The position numbers and the translations under genes were made by a program. Positions 1-4,979 of a stretch of 6,503 nt of DNA are shown here, piece by piece (the first letter of the stretch is position 1; each line of letters begins with the position of its first letter). The DNA is from Clostridiales bacterium (lineage in GTDB: Bacteria; Bacillota; Clostridia; Oscillospirales; Oscillospiraceae). The notes below the pieces were generated by a model, which worked only from the letters and a program-made list of their open reading frames with translations, was not told the DNA's origin and did no database searches. The stretch lies in NCBI GenBank assembly GCA_021203685.1, contig JAJQAS010000254.1, positions 1 through 6,503 on the forward strand. Reading direction: 5' to 3'.

Positions 1-127
1 CCGCTCCGCTCATTCCAATGATGCCAAACACGTCCCCATCCTGAATGGTCAGGTCGATGTTGTGGATGGCGGTAAAATTTCCGCCTCTTACGGCAAAGTT
101 TTTCGACAGGTCTTTGACTTCAATCAT
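1..127 (-). CDS. ABC transporter ATP-binding protein, MetN-like (N-terminal fragment, cut by window edge)
   Basis: The first 42 codons are present; the rest lies beyond base 1. The protein begins MIEVKDLSKNF and reaches GIIGMSGA, the start of the Walker A P-loop (GxSGAGKST in the family), so it is the cytoplasmic ATPase of an ABC transporter. The GxxGxSGAGKS form, with a short strand before it, is typical of MetN, the ATPase of D/L-methionine importers, though other ABC ATPases share it. The ATG at 127-125 is preceded on the minus strand by an AAGGA about 10 nt upstream. It follows the solute-binding gene by 66 nt in the same direction, so it is probably the next operon gene. A permease (MetI-like) and lipoprotein (MetQ-like) would be expected downstream. 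ABC ATPase is near certain; MetN is a reasoned guess. Confidence 0.75.
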   Translation of the reverse strand, partial: MIEVKDLSKNFAVRGGNFTAIHNIDLTIQDGDVFGIIGMSGA

Positions 128-161
128 GGATCGGCGTTCCTTCTCTCTGTACGGTTTCTCT

Positions 162-185
162 CCCGCGCCGGAAAACCGGCGTGGG
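162..185 (-). other. Stable stem-loop between binding-protein gene and MetN-like gene
   Basis: On the minus strand a perfect 6-bp stem CGCCGG/CCGGCG closes a TTTT loop, and three more C-G pairs extend it beyond a single A/C mismatch. It starts 9 nt past the TAA of the solute-binding gene. No T-run follows, so it is not a standard intrinsic terminator. Such hairpins after binding-protein genes often protect the 3' end of that mRNA segment or lower read-through; that role here is inferred. Confidence 0.5.
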
Positions 186-193
186 GGCTTTGC

Positions 194-1120
194 TTACTCG
201 CTCTCGGTGCTGCCGCTGACGACGCCGCCCTCCACCACCAGAGTCTCCTCGTAGTCCAGGCCGTAGGTGTCTGCCAACGTTGCCTCATAGTCGGCGTGGA
301 AGAAGTTCTCCTCCCCCAGCGCCTCGATCTCCTCGTTGAGCCAGTCCAGCAGGGTGCTGTTCCCTTTGGTGACGGCAGGGGCAATGGTGTCCTGGCTGCC
401 CAAGGATGGGATGCCCACAGTGTACCCCTCGTTCTCCAGCGCAAATGCGATGACCTCCGTGTTGTCGTTGGCCCAGGCCACGCCGTTTCCGTTCTCAAGC
501 GCATTCTTGGCGTTGGCGTAAGTGTCGTACTTTTGCAGGGTGATGTTGGGATAGTTCTCGGTCAGATAAGTTTCAGCGGTGGTGCCGGAGATGACGATGA
601 TCTCATCCTCCTCGTTCCAATCCTCCAGAGAGGTGATCACGTTGTCATCCGGGGACACAACGCCCAGAGATACATTCATGTACGGCAGAGCAAAGTCCAC
701 TTCCTCCGCCCGCTCTTCAGTGACGGTGAAGTTGGCCAGAATCACATCGACCTTGCCGGTCTGGAGGTACTCGATGCGGTTGGCTGCCTCGGTAGAGACA
801 AAGTTGACCTCTACGCCCAGATCCTCGCCAATACGGTTGGCAAAATAGATGTCATATCCCTGATATTCCCCGTTTTCGTCTACATAACCAAAGGGAGACT
901 TATCGGAGAACACGCCGATATTGATGGTCCCGCTCTCGACGATCTCATCCACCGTGCGATAAACCACGCTTTCGGTCAAATCGTCCGATTCCGTGCTGGC
1001 GGCGGCGGAGCTGTTCGTATCTGTGCCGTCGGTAGTGCCGGAAGACGAGCCGCAGGCCGCCAGAGACAGCGCCAGTGCCAGTGCGAGCAGGATGCTTGCT
1101 ACTTTGTTGAACTTTTTCAT
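194..1120 (-). CDS. Amino acid ABC transporter solute-binding lipoprotein (SBP_bac_3 family), probable cyst(e)ine binder
   Basis: A 308-residue extracytoplasmic receptor that captures an amino acid for the two permeases encoded upstream. Residues 1-23 form a lipoprotein signal: basic MKKFNK, a Leu/Ala-rich core, then the lipobox LAAC with lipidated Cys23. A Ser/Thr-rich linker runs to about 50, and the SBP_bac_3 domain covers about 62-290. The block FTVTEER (131-137) followed by VDFALPY is the family signature; Arg137 and Thr132 correspond to residues that bind the ligand carboxylate in GlnH, and Asp219 in WANDN fits the ligand amino-group Asp. ATG at 1120 is chosen because GGAGG lies 6 nt upstream; the adjacent ATG at 1123 would leave only 3 nt, and an in-frame ATG at 1189 would overlap the ATPase gene and spoil the signal peptide. 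Cyst(e)ine specificity is inferred from context only. Confidence 0.93.
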   Translation of the reverse strand: MKKFNKVASILLALALALSLAACGSSSGTTDGTDTNSSAAASTESDDLTESVVYRTVDEIVESGTINIGVFSDKSPFGYVDENGEYQGYDIYFANRIGEDLGVEVNFVSTEAANRIEYLQTGKVDVILANFTVTEERAEEVDFALPYMNVSLGVVSPDDNVITSLEDWNEEDEIIVISGTTAETYLTENYPNITLQKYDTYANAKNALENGNGVAWANDNTEVIAFALENEGYTVGIPSLGSQDTIAPAVTKGNSTLLDWLNEEIEALGEENFFHADYEATLADTYGLDYEETLVVEGGVVSGSTESE

Positions 1121-1137
1121 CATGTTCCTCCATTTCC

Positions 1138-1150
1138 GGGCTGTTCGCCC
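1138..1150 (-). other. Small GC hairpin just upstream of the binding-protein ribosome binding site
   Basis: GGGC-GAACA-GCCC on the minus strand forms a 4-bp hairpin, preceded by a run of seven T and followed within 10 nt by the GGAGG of the solute-binding gene. The T-run is on the wrong side for a terminator. It could mark an mRNA processing or stability site that raises binding-protein expression relative to the membrane genes; this is speculative. Confidence 0.3.
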
Positions 1151-1185
1151 TGTAAAAAAAGATTGGATGCGGGATGTATATGGTT

Positions 1186-1935
1186 TCACCTTTTCCGTTC
1201 AAAGGTAAAGGTTTTCAGAAATTGCTGCGCCCGTTCCGTCTGTGGGTGAGCGAAAAATTCCTCTGGCGGGCCGCTTTCCACGAAATTCCCTCCGTCCAGA
1301 AACAGCACCCGATCCGCAATGGCACGGGCAAACTGCATCTCGTGGGTGACAATCAGCATAGTGCGTCCCTGTTCTGCCAGATCAAGAATCACCTCCAGTA
1401 CCTCCCGAACCATTTCCGGGTCAAGGGCGGCAGTCACTTCGTCAAAGAGGAGAATTTCCGGGTGCATACACAGCGCCCGCACGATGGCCACCCGCTGCTT
1501 CTGTCCGCCGGAAAGCTGTCTGGGGAAGCTGTTCGCCTTTTCTGACAGTCCCACTCGGCGCAGCAACGCCATAGCCTCCTCTTTGGCCTCCGCTTTGGCG
1601 CGCCGCTGCACCTTGGTGGGCGCCAGCAGAATGTTGTCCAGCACAGTCATGTGGGGAAACAAATCATAGCTCTGGAACACCATGCCTATTTTCTGCCGCA
1701 GGGTGCTGAGATTCCTATTGTCTGCAGCAATACGTTCCCCGTGAAGGCGAATCTCTCCGCCCTGAATCGGCTCCAGCGCATTGATACATCGCAGCAGCGT
1801 GCTTTTTCCGCACCCGCTGGGTCCTACGATGACGATCACTTCGCCCTTACAGACCCCAAAACTCACATCGTTCAGCACAGTGAGGGCATCGAACCGTTTG
1901 ACCAGATGGCTCACAGTGAGAATCGGTTCCGGCAT
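1186..1935 (-). CDS. Polar amino acid ABC transporter ATP-binding protein (GlnQ/TcyC class)
   Basis: A 249-residue cytoplasmic ATPase that powers the importer formed with the two adjacent permeases. All motifs are intact: Walker A GPSGCGKST (38-46), Q-loop Gln88 in MVFQSYDLFPHMTV, signature LSGGQKQR (141-148), Walker B ILLFDE (161-166), D-loop ALD (170-172) and switch His198 in VTHEM. The VFQ..LFPHMTV and DExTxALDPE blocks are typical of polar amino acid importers such as GlnQ and TcyC; the sequence here reads DEVTAALDPE. ATG at 1935 is chosen because GGAGG sits 8 nt upstream; in-frame ATGs at 1989 and 1950 would overlap the permease gene. It starts 5 nt after the permease stop, consistent with translational coupling. 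Function is certain at family level; substrate is inferred. Confidence 0.95.
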   Translation of the reverse strand: MPEPILTVSHLVKRFDALTVLNDVSFGVCKGEVIVIVGPSGCGKSTLLRCINALEPIQGGEIRLHGERIAADNRNLSTLRQKIGMVFQSYDLFPHMTVLDNILLAPTKVQRRAKAEAKEEAMALLRRVGLSEKANSFPRQLSGGQKQRVAIVRALCMHPEILLFDEVTAALDPEMVREVLEVILDLAEQGRTMLIVTHEMQFARAIADRVLFLDGGNFVESGPPEEFFAHPQTERAQQFLKTFTFERKR

Positions 1936-1940
1936 ATCGG

Positions 1941-2615
1941 TCACCTCCATTTCTCTTCCAGATACCGGGCCAGCAGGCTGATGGGCCAACAGGCCAGAAA
2001 GTACAAAAGGAATACCACCAGATAGATGCCAAACGCCGCATTGGGGCTACTGGTGCGGTTGGCCTCGATGATTTGCTGCGCTACCTTCAACACCTCTACT
2101 ACGCCGATCATCACCACCAGACTGGTGGTTTTGATCATCCGGGTGATGAGGTTGATGGAAAGCGGGAGCAGCCTCCGCGCTGTTTGTGGAAGAATGACAT
2201 ACTGATAGGTCTGTCGTCTGGTCAGCCCCAGGGCTGCTGCGCTCTCGTATTGGTGGAGCGGGATGCTGACCAGGGCGCCCCGCACCAAATCGGCCATTTC
2301 CGCCGTCCCCCAAAGGGTGAACACAATCACTGCGGAAAGTTCCCCAGAGAGGTTCCAGCCAAAGGCCCGTGTGGTGCCAAAGTAGACCAGAAACAGCAGC
2401 ACCAGCTGCGGCATGATGCGGATGATCTCCAGATAACATCGGAGGATGGCCCGACAGACTGGATTTTTCCATGTCATCAACGCCCCCAGTATAATTCCCA
2501 GAGGGAGACTGATGGCGATGGAAATCAGGCTGATTTTCAGCGCCACGCCTAATCCGCCTAGCAGACGGGCCAGATTTTTGCCCTTCAGCAGAACGCTAAG
2601 CCCCAAATCCGGCAT
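1941..2615 (-). CDS. Amino acid ABC transporter permease (HisM/GlnP family), second subunit
   Basis: A 224-residue membrane permease of the polar amino acid uptake family (usual length 215-230). Hydrophobic segments lie near 22-48, 64-80, 93-110, 153-175 and 195-216. The entry block EIIRIMPQLVLLFLVYFG (63-80) corresponds to the family's FRGTPLLVQLFFIYFG, and the EAA loop that docks the ATPase is present at 124-144 (ESAAALGLTRRQ...ILPQ). IKTTSLVVMIG (161-171) matches the common LKxTSL segment. The ATG at 2615 lies inside the end of the upstream permease gene (20-nt overlap) with AGGAGG 7 nt before it, so the two are almost certainly translationally coupled and pair as a heterodimer. The family's usual RGTP or RNTP appears here as RIMP, a mild divergence. 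Confidence 0.93.
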   Translation of the reverse strand: MPDLGLSVLLKGKNLARLLGGLGVALKISLISIAISLPLGIILGALMTWKNPVCRAILRCYLEIIRIMPQLVLLFLVYFGTTRAFGWNLSGELSAVIVFTLWGTAEMADLVRGALVSIPLHQYESAAALGLTRRQTYQYVILPQTARRLLPLSINLITRMIKTTSLVVMIGVVEVLKVAQQIIEANRTSSPNAAFGIYLVVFLLYFLACWPISLLARYLEEKWR

Positions 2616-3255
2616 AGCGCACCCTCCTCTCCAACAGGCTGCCCAGCAGCGACACTGGCAGCAAAATCAGCAGGTAGAACACCACCAGCAGGAACAGGCT
2701 CTCCGTCGTTTTGGCGTACAGGCCGATCAGGTCCTTTGCCGTGAACATCAGGTCCATCAGGCTGATGGCGCTGAACACGCTGGTTTCCTTGAGCAGAAAA
2801 ATGACATTGGCCATAAAGGATGGAACACTCATGCTGAACGCCTGTGGCAATATGACATAACGCATGGTTTGAAATCTGTTCAGCCCCAGACTGTAAGCGC
2901 TTTCTTCCTGGATGGGAGCCACCGACTCGATGCCACTCCGAAAGGCTTCCGCCATATAACTCCCGCCCAAAAACGCCAGACCGAACACGCCGCAGGTAGC
3001 CGCATCGGTAGAGATACCGATTTTCGGCAGCCCATAATAGATGAAAAACAGTTGGATCAAAAGCGGTGTGTTGCGGCTGACCTCGATGTAAGCGCCAACA
3101 ATGACGCGCAAAAGCGGTATCCGTTCGTACTGAACCAGCATACACCCCAGCCCCACGAGGATCGAAAGCGCAATGCCCGCAAATCCAATTTTTACGGTCA
3201 GAACCGCCGCCGCCTGATACAATGGAAGGTAAGTCATAATAAATTCCCAGCTCAC
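2596..3255 (-). CDS. Amino acid ABC transporter permease (HisM/GlnP family), first subunit
   Basis: A 219-residue membrane permease and the first structural gene of the operon. It carries the classic signature EVSRNTPLLIQLFFIYYGLP (58-77) and a full EAA loop (117-138, EESAYSLGLNRFQ...ILPQ), followed by LLKETSVFSAIS (154-165). Hydrophobic segments fall near 15-40, 62-78, 88-104, 143-158 and 186-208. Translation most likely begins at GTG 3255, which has GGAGG 7 nt upstream; an internal ATG at 3237 lacks such a site. It overlaps the next permease gene by 20 nt. The start lies about 35 nt downstream of the leader's intrinsic terminator, so expression should depend on read-through of that attenuator. 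Substrate is inferred as cystine/cysteine from the leader codons and neighbouring genes. Confidence 0.93.
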   Translation of the reverse strand: MSWEFIMTYLPLYQAAAVLTVKIGFAGIALSILVGLGCMLVQYERIPLLRVIVGAYIEVSRNTPLLIQLFFIYYGLPKIGISTDAATCGVFGLAFLGGSYMAEAFRSGIESVAPIQEESAYSLGLNRFQTMRYVILPQAFSMSVPSFMANVIFLLKETSVFSAISLMDLMFTAKDLIGLYAKTTESLFLLVVFYLLILLPVSLLGSLLERRVRYAGFGA

Positions 3256-3291
3256 AGCACTGCCTCCATTCTATGTTTCAGATTTAGGCGC

Positions 3292-3322
3292 AAAAAAACA
3301 GGAGCAACCTTCTGTGCTCCCG
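3292..3322 (-). terminator. Intrinsic terminator in operon leader (attenuator)
   Basis: On the minus strand CGGGAGCA (3322-3315) pairs with TGCTCCTG (3306-3299) as an 8-bp stem with one G.U, closing an 8-nt loop, followed directly by seven T (3298-3292). It lies after the operon promoter and leader ORF but before the first permease, so it can only be a conditional terminator. Its 5' arm is also complementary to the leader ORF (3408-3400). Confidence 0.85.
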
Positions 3323-3371
3323 AACAAAACTGGACGGCGCGGCGAAAAGCTGCGCAGGGGCGCATAACAGC

Positions 3372-3455
3372 TTATGTCTGCGCTCTGCCTGTGGACCCTG
3401 TCCGGGAGAAGATGATCCGACAACAACACATCATGAAATATTTTGTACCGGTCAT
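3372..3455 (-). CDS. Leader peptide with Met-Met-Cys-Cys-Cys run (putative attenuator uORF)
   Basis: A 27-codon ORF (ATG at 3455, TAA at 3374-3372) in the leader of the ABC operon. AAGGAGG lies 8 nt before the ATG, among the best ribosome binding sites in the window. Codons 8-13 read Met-Met-Cys-Cys-Cys-Arg (ATG ATG TGT TGT TGT CGG); the rest is Ser/Thr/Gly/Arg-rich with no domain. The ORF starts about 38 nt after the predicted transcription start and ends about 50 nt before the intrinsic terminator stem. Consecutive scarce-amino-acid codons, a strong start site and a downstream terminator are the marks of a trp/his-type leader peptide whose translation senses charged tRNA. By analogy, ribosomes stalled at the Cys codons would favour antitermination and expression of the importer. 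Peptide function is inferred; the features are read directly. Confidence 0.8.
   Translation of the reverse strand: MTGTKYFMMCCCRIIFSRTGSTGRAQT
3400..3408 (-). promoter_or_regulatory. Candidate antiterminator strand inside the leader ORF
   Basis: CTCCCGGAC (3408-3400, codons 16-19 of the leader ORF) can pair over 9 contiguous positions (one G.U) with GTTCGGGAG at 3325-3317, which contains most of the 5' arm of the terminator. The two pairings are mutually exclusive. A competing upstream pairing, TGTCGG (3422-3417, last Cys codon plus Arg codon) with CCGGACA (3405-3399, one bulged G), would sequester this strand once a ribosome has passed. Confidence 0.6.
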
Positions 3456-3499
3456 GGACGTTGCCTCCTTTTTGCGGGCCTTTCGCCGTCGATGGCTGC

Positions 3500-3528
3500 A
3501 TTATAGCGTCATTTACCAATCAAGTCAA
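3500..3528 (-). promoter_or_regulatory. Sigma-A promoter of the ABC importer operon
   Basis: On the minus strand -35 TTGACT (3528-3523), a 17-nt spacer and -10 TATAAT (3505-3500) form a near-consensus promoter. Transcription should start near 3493 and give a leader of about 238 nt before the first permease. Three CCTAT repeats (periods 8 and 9) lie over and upstream of the -35 box. Confidence 0.88.
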
Positions 3529-3540
3529 TAGGAATAATAG
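3524..3540 (-). promoter_or_regulatory. Candidate LysR-regulator operator, ABC operon side
   Basis: The minus-strand sequence CTATTATTCCTATTGAC overlaps the -35 box of the ABC operon. It matches 15 of 17 bases of a motif in the regulator's own promoter (3719-3735, opposite orientation). Sharing between two divergent promoters points to a common binding protein, most simply the adjacent LysR-type regulator. No experimental site is known to me that confirms it. Confidence 0.5.
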
Positions 3541-3696
3541 GTTTATAGGCGAGGTTTGTGAGATAAAGCAAAAAATAAGCATAGTTAAGGCAATATTTTG
3601 TGTGAAACGGCTGTTCGTCGGACGGAAGCGCCTCTTCGCAGACAAACTCTTTCATTGTGTACGTCCTCTCTGTCGGGAAACACCATGCGTTGACGG

Positions 3697-3725
3697 TTGA
3701 CACGGCGGACATTCAGCGCTATAAT
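3697..3725 (+). promoter_or_regulatory. Sigma-A promoter of the LysR-type regulator gene
   Basis: A full consensus -35 TTGACA (3697-3702), a 17-nt spacer and -10 TATAAT (3720-3725) lie directly upstream of the regulator gene. Transcription should start near 3732, about 45 nt before the chosen ATG at 3777. A perfect consensus for a regulator gene suggests it is held down by a repressor, possibly itself. Confidence 0.88.
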
Positions 3726-3735
3726 TCCTATTAAC
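3719..3735 (+). promoter_or_regulatory. Candidate LysR-regulator operator, autoregulatory side
   Basis: CTATAATTCCTATTAAC covers the -10 box and start region of the regulator promoter and is 15/17 identical to the minus-strand motif at 3540-3524. Binding here would block RNA polymerase, matching the usual negative autoregulation of LysR-type proteins. The function is inferred from position and repetition. Confidence 0.5.
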
Positions 3736-3776
3736 ATATTATGATACTGGGTAATTATCGAGGAGATGAAGCCAGT

Positions 3777-4685
3777 ATGACGCTGATTCAACTGTCGTAT
3801 CTCATCACGATCGCGGAAACCGGTTCACTGAACAAGGCGGCGGAACAGCTCTATGTGTCCCAGCCCTCCTTGACCAATGCGGTCAAGGAACTTGGGGTCA
3901 CGCTGCTTTATCGCAGCGGGAAAGGGGTAACGCTGACCAACGACGGCGTAGAATTTCTGCAATATGCCAAAGAAATCTATCGCCAGTACGAAAACCTGAT
4001 GAGGAAGTACGGAAAGGGCGGCTCCTATAAGAAAAAATTCGGTGTCTCCACCCAGCACTATTCCTTTGCTGTGAAGGCATTTGTGGACATGGCCCAGGAA
4101 TACGATATGTCCAAATATGAGTTCGCCATCAAGGAAACCAAAACGCGGGAGGTTATCAGCGATGTCAACACCCTGAAAAGTGAGATCGGCGTGTTGTACC
4201 TGAGCGACTTTAACCGCAAGGCAATGGAGAAACTGCTCAATAACGCCCATCTTGAATTTCATCCTCTGGTGGCTTGCCGGGCCTACGTATACCTGTGGCG
4301 GGGCCACCCGCTGGCAGGGGAAACGTCCATCCGCTTCGAGCAGCTGGCGCACTACCCCTGCCTGGCCTTTGACCAGGGGGACAACAGCTCCTTCTACGAC
4401 GCGGAGGAAATTCTCTCCACCAGGGAATATGCACAGGTCATCAAGGCGAATGACCGGGCCACCATGCTGAACCTGATGGTGGGCCTGAACGGGTATACGC
4501 TCTGCTCCGGTATCATCTGCGAGGAGCTGAACGGGTCAGACTATGTGGCGGTGCCCTTTCAGGACGATGGGACGGATTCGGAAAGCGTCATGGAAATCGG
4601 CTACATCACCCGGAAAAACCTTGTTTTGAGCAAAATGGGAGAAAAATACATTGAAGCCATGAGGCGCTACCTTGCCGCCACATAA
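3777..4685 (+). CDS. LysR-type transcriptional regulator, sulfur amino acid (CysR/MtaR-like) type
   Basis: A 302-residue regulator. Residues 1-57 hold the winged helix-turn-helix (SLNKAAEQLYVSQPSL at 17-32, wing RSGKGVTLTNDG at 46-57); the remainder is the ligand-binding domain. Segments such as STQHYSFAVKAFVDM, KETKTREVISDV, DQGDNSSFY and NDRATMLNLMVGLNGYT resemble, from memory, streptococcal regulators of Met/Cys uptake (MtaR, CysR, HomR). The start at 3777 gives the standard N-terminus and has AGGAG 11 nt upstream; the in-frame ATG at 3741 lies only about 9 nt past the predicted transcription start without a binding site. The recognition-helix end reads VKELGVTLL where the family usually has KxLExxLGxxLF, so four residues appear missing. 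It is divergent from the ABC operon and upstream of the symporter, the likely targets. Confidence 0.93.
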   Translation: MTLIQLSYLITIAETGSLNKAAEQLYVSQPSLTNAVKELGVTLLYRSGKGVTLTNDGVEFLQYAKEIYRQYENLMRKYGKGGSYKKKFGVSTQHYSFAVKAFVDMAQEYDMSKYEFAIKETKTREVISDVNTLKSEIGVLYLSDFNRKAMEKLLNNAHLEFHPLVACRAYVYLWRGHPLAGETSIRFEQLAHYPCLAFDQGDNSSFYDAEEILSTREYAQVIKANDRATMLNLMVGLNGYTLCSGIICEELNGSDYVAVPFQDDGTDSESVMEIGYITRKNLVLSKMGEKYIEAMRRYLAAT

Positions 4686-4702
4686 ATTGCAAAGCATTCC
4701 TG

Positions 4703-4740
4703 CCCGGTTATAGCGTCAGGCTATATGCGGGTATTTTCTT
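4703..4740 (+). terminator. Probable intrinsic terminator after the LysR-type gene
   Basis: Two 12-nt arms (4703-4714 and 4720-4731) pair as 4 bp (CCCG/CGGG), a 2x2 internal loop and 6 bp (TATAGC/GCTATA) around a 5-nt loop, followed by the T-rich TATTTTCTT. It begins 17 nt after the regulator stop codon. The U-tract is interrupted, so efficiency may be partial. Confidence 0.6.
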
Positions 4741-4979
4741 TCGGTATTGGACGGATTCAACGGTCAGTGTTACCATAACGGACAGAAAGGGGGATGCGCA
4801 ATAAAGAAACGAGAACGGCTGGTCCTTCGTCATGTGAGCAAAACGCACTCCGTCCGATGTACGCGCCTCCTGGGGCCACGAATGTGGGAGCGTAACGGAA
4901 GTTGAACAACGTTTGCATCCGTCCCTGGGAGGGACTGTAACAGAAGCAATTCACGAAATAACGAAAGAGGTACATCATT
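4741..4979. other. Non-coding gap upstream of the symporter gene, with weak promoter candidate and inverted ends
   Basis: No convincing gene is seen. A weak promoter fits at TTGCAT (4913-4918), 17-nt spacer, TGTAAC (4936-4941), giving a start near 4948; a perfect dyad GTCCC-TGGGA-GGGAC (4921-4935) fills the spacer. GGACGGAT (4749-4756) and its inverse ATCCGTCC (4917-4924) bound a 176-bp stretch, and the match continues imperfectly inward (TTCAACG against TGCAAACG). The symporter's own ribosome binding site (AAGAGG) lies at the right end. Confidence 0.4.
4913..4941 (+). promoter_or_regulatory. Weak candidate promoter of the TcyP-like symporter gene
   Basis: -35 TTGCAT (4913-4918) and -10 TGTAAC (4936-4941) are separated by 17 nt, about 40 nt before the ATG. 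Both hexamers are imperfect. The 15-nt dyad in the spacer could be an operator or coincidence. An alternative is TTGGAC (4747-4752) with TACCAT (4771-4776). Confidence 0.35.

Noticed and set aside
1121..1185. Intrinsic terminator between the ATPase and binding-protein genes
   Set aside because: On the minus strand the run of seven T precedes the GGGC/GCCC hairpin instead of following it, so it lacks terminator geometry.
62..1249. Long plus-strand open frame (395 codons) opposite the binding-protein gene
   Set aside because: It lies antisense to a gene with clear family motifs; the translation shows no domain, and no ribosome binding site was found. It is a by-product of codon bias on the other strand.
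3256..3493. T-box or SAM-type riboswitch in the ABC operon leader
   Set aside because: No T-box sequence resembling TGGNACCGCG and no recognisable SAM aptamer core were seen; the translated Cys-codon ORF accounts for the terminator without an aptamer.
3271..3519. 82-codon minus-strand frame through the ABC operon leader
   Set aside because: It starts near the promoter -10 region and runs through the terminator hairpin; the shorter leader ORF at 3455-3372 in another frame has the ribosome binding site and better explains the region.
2446..3531. Long plus-strand open frame (361 codons) opposite the first permease and leader
   Set aside because: Antisense to a permease with intact signatures and to the attenuator; the product is low-complexity Gln/Arg/His-rich with no recognisable domain.
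4794..4895. 33-codon plus-strand ORF in the gap before the symporter
   Set aside because: The G-run lies directly against the ATG, leaving poor spacing for ribosome binding; it overlaps the candidate repeat and has no recognisable sequence.
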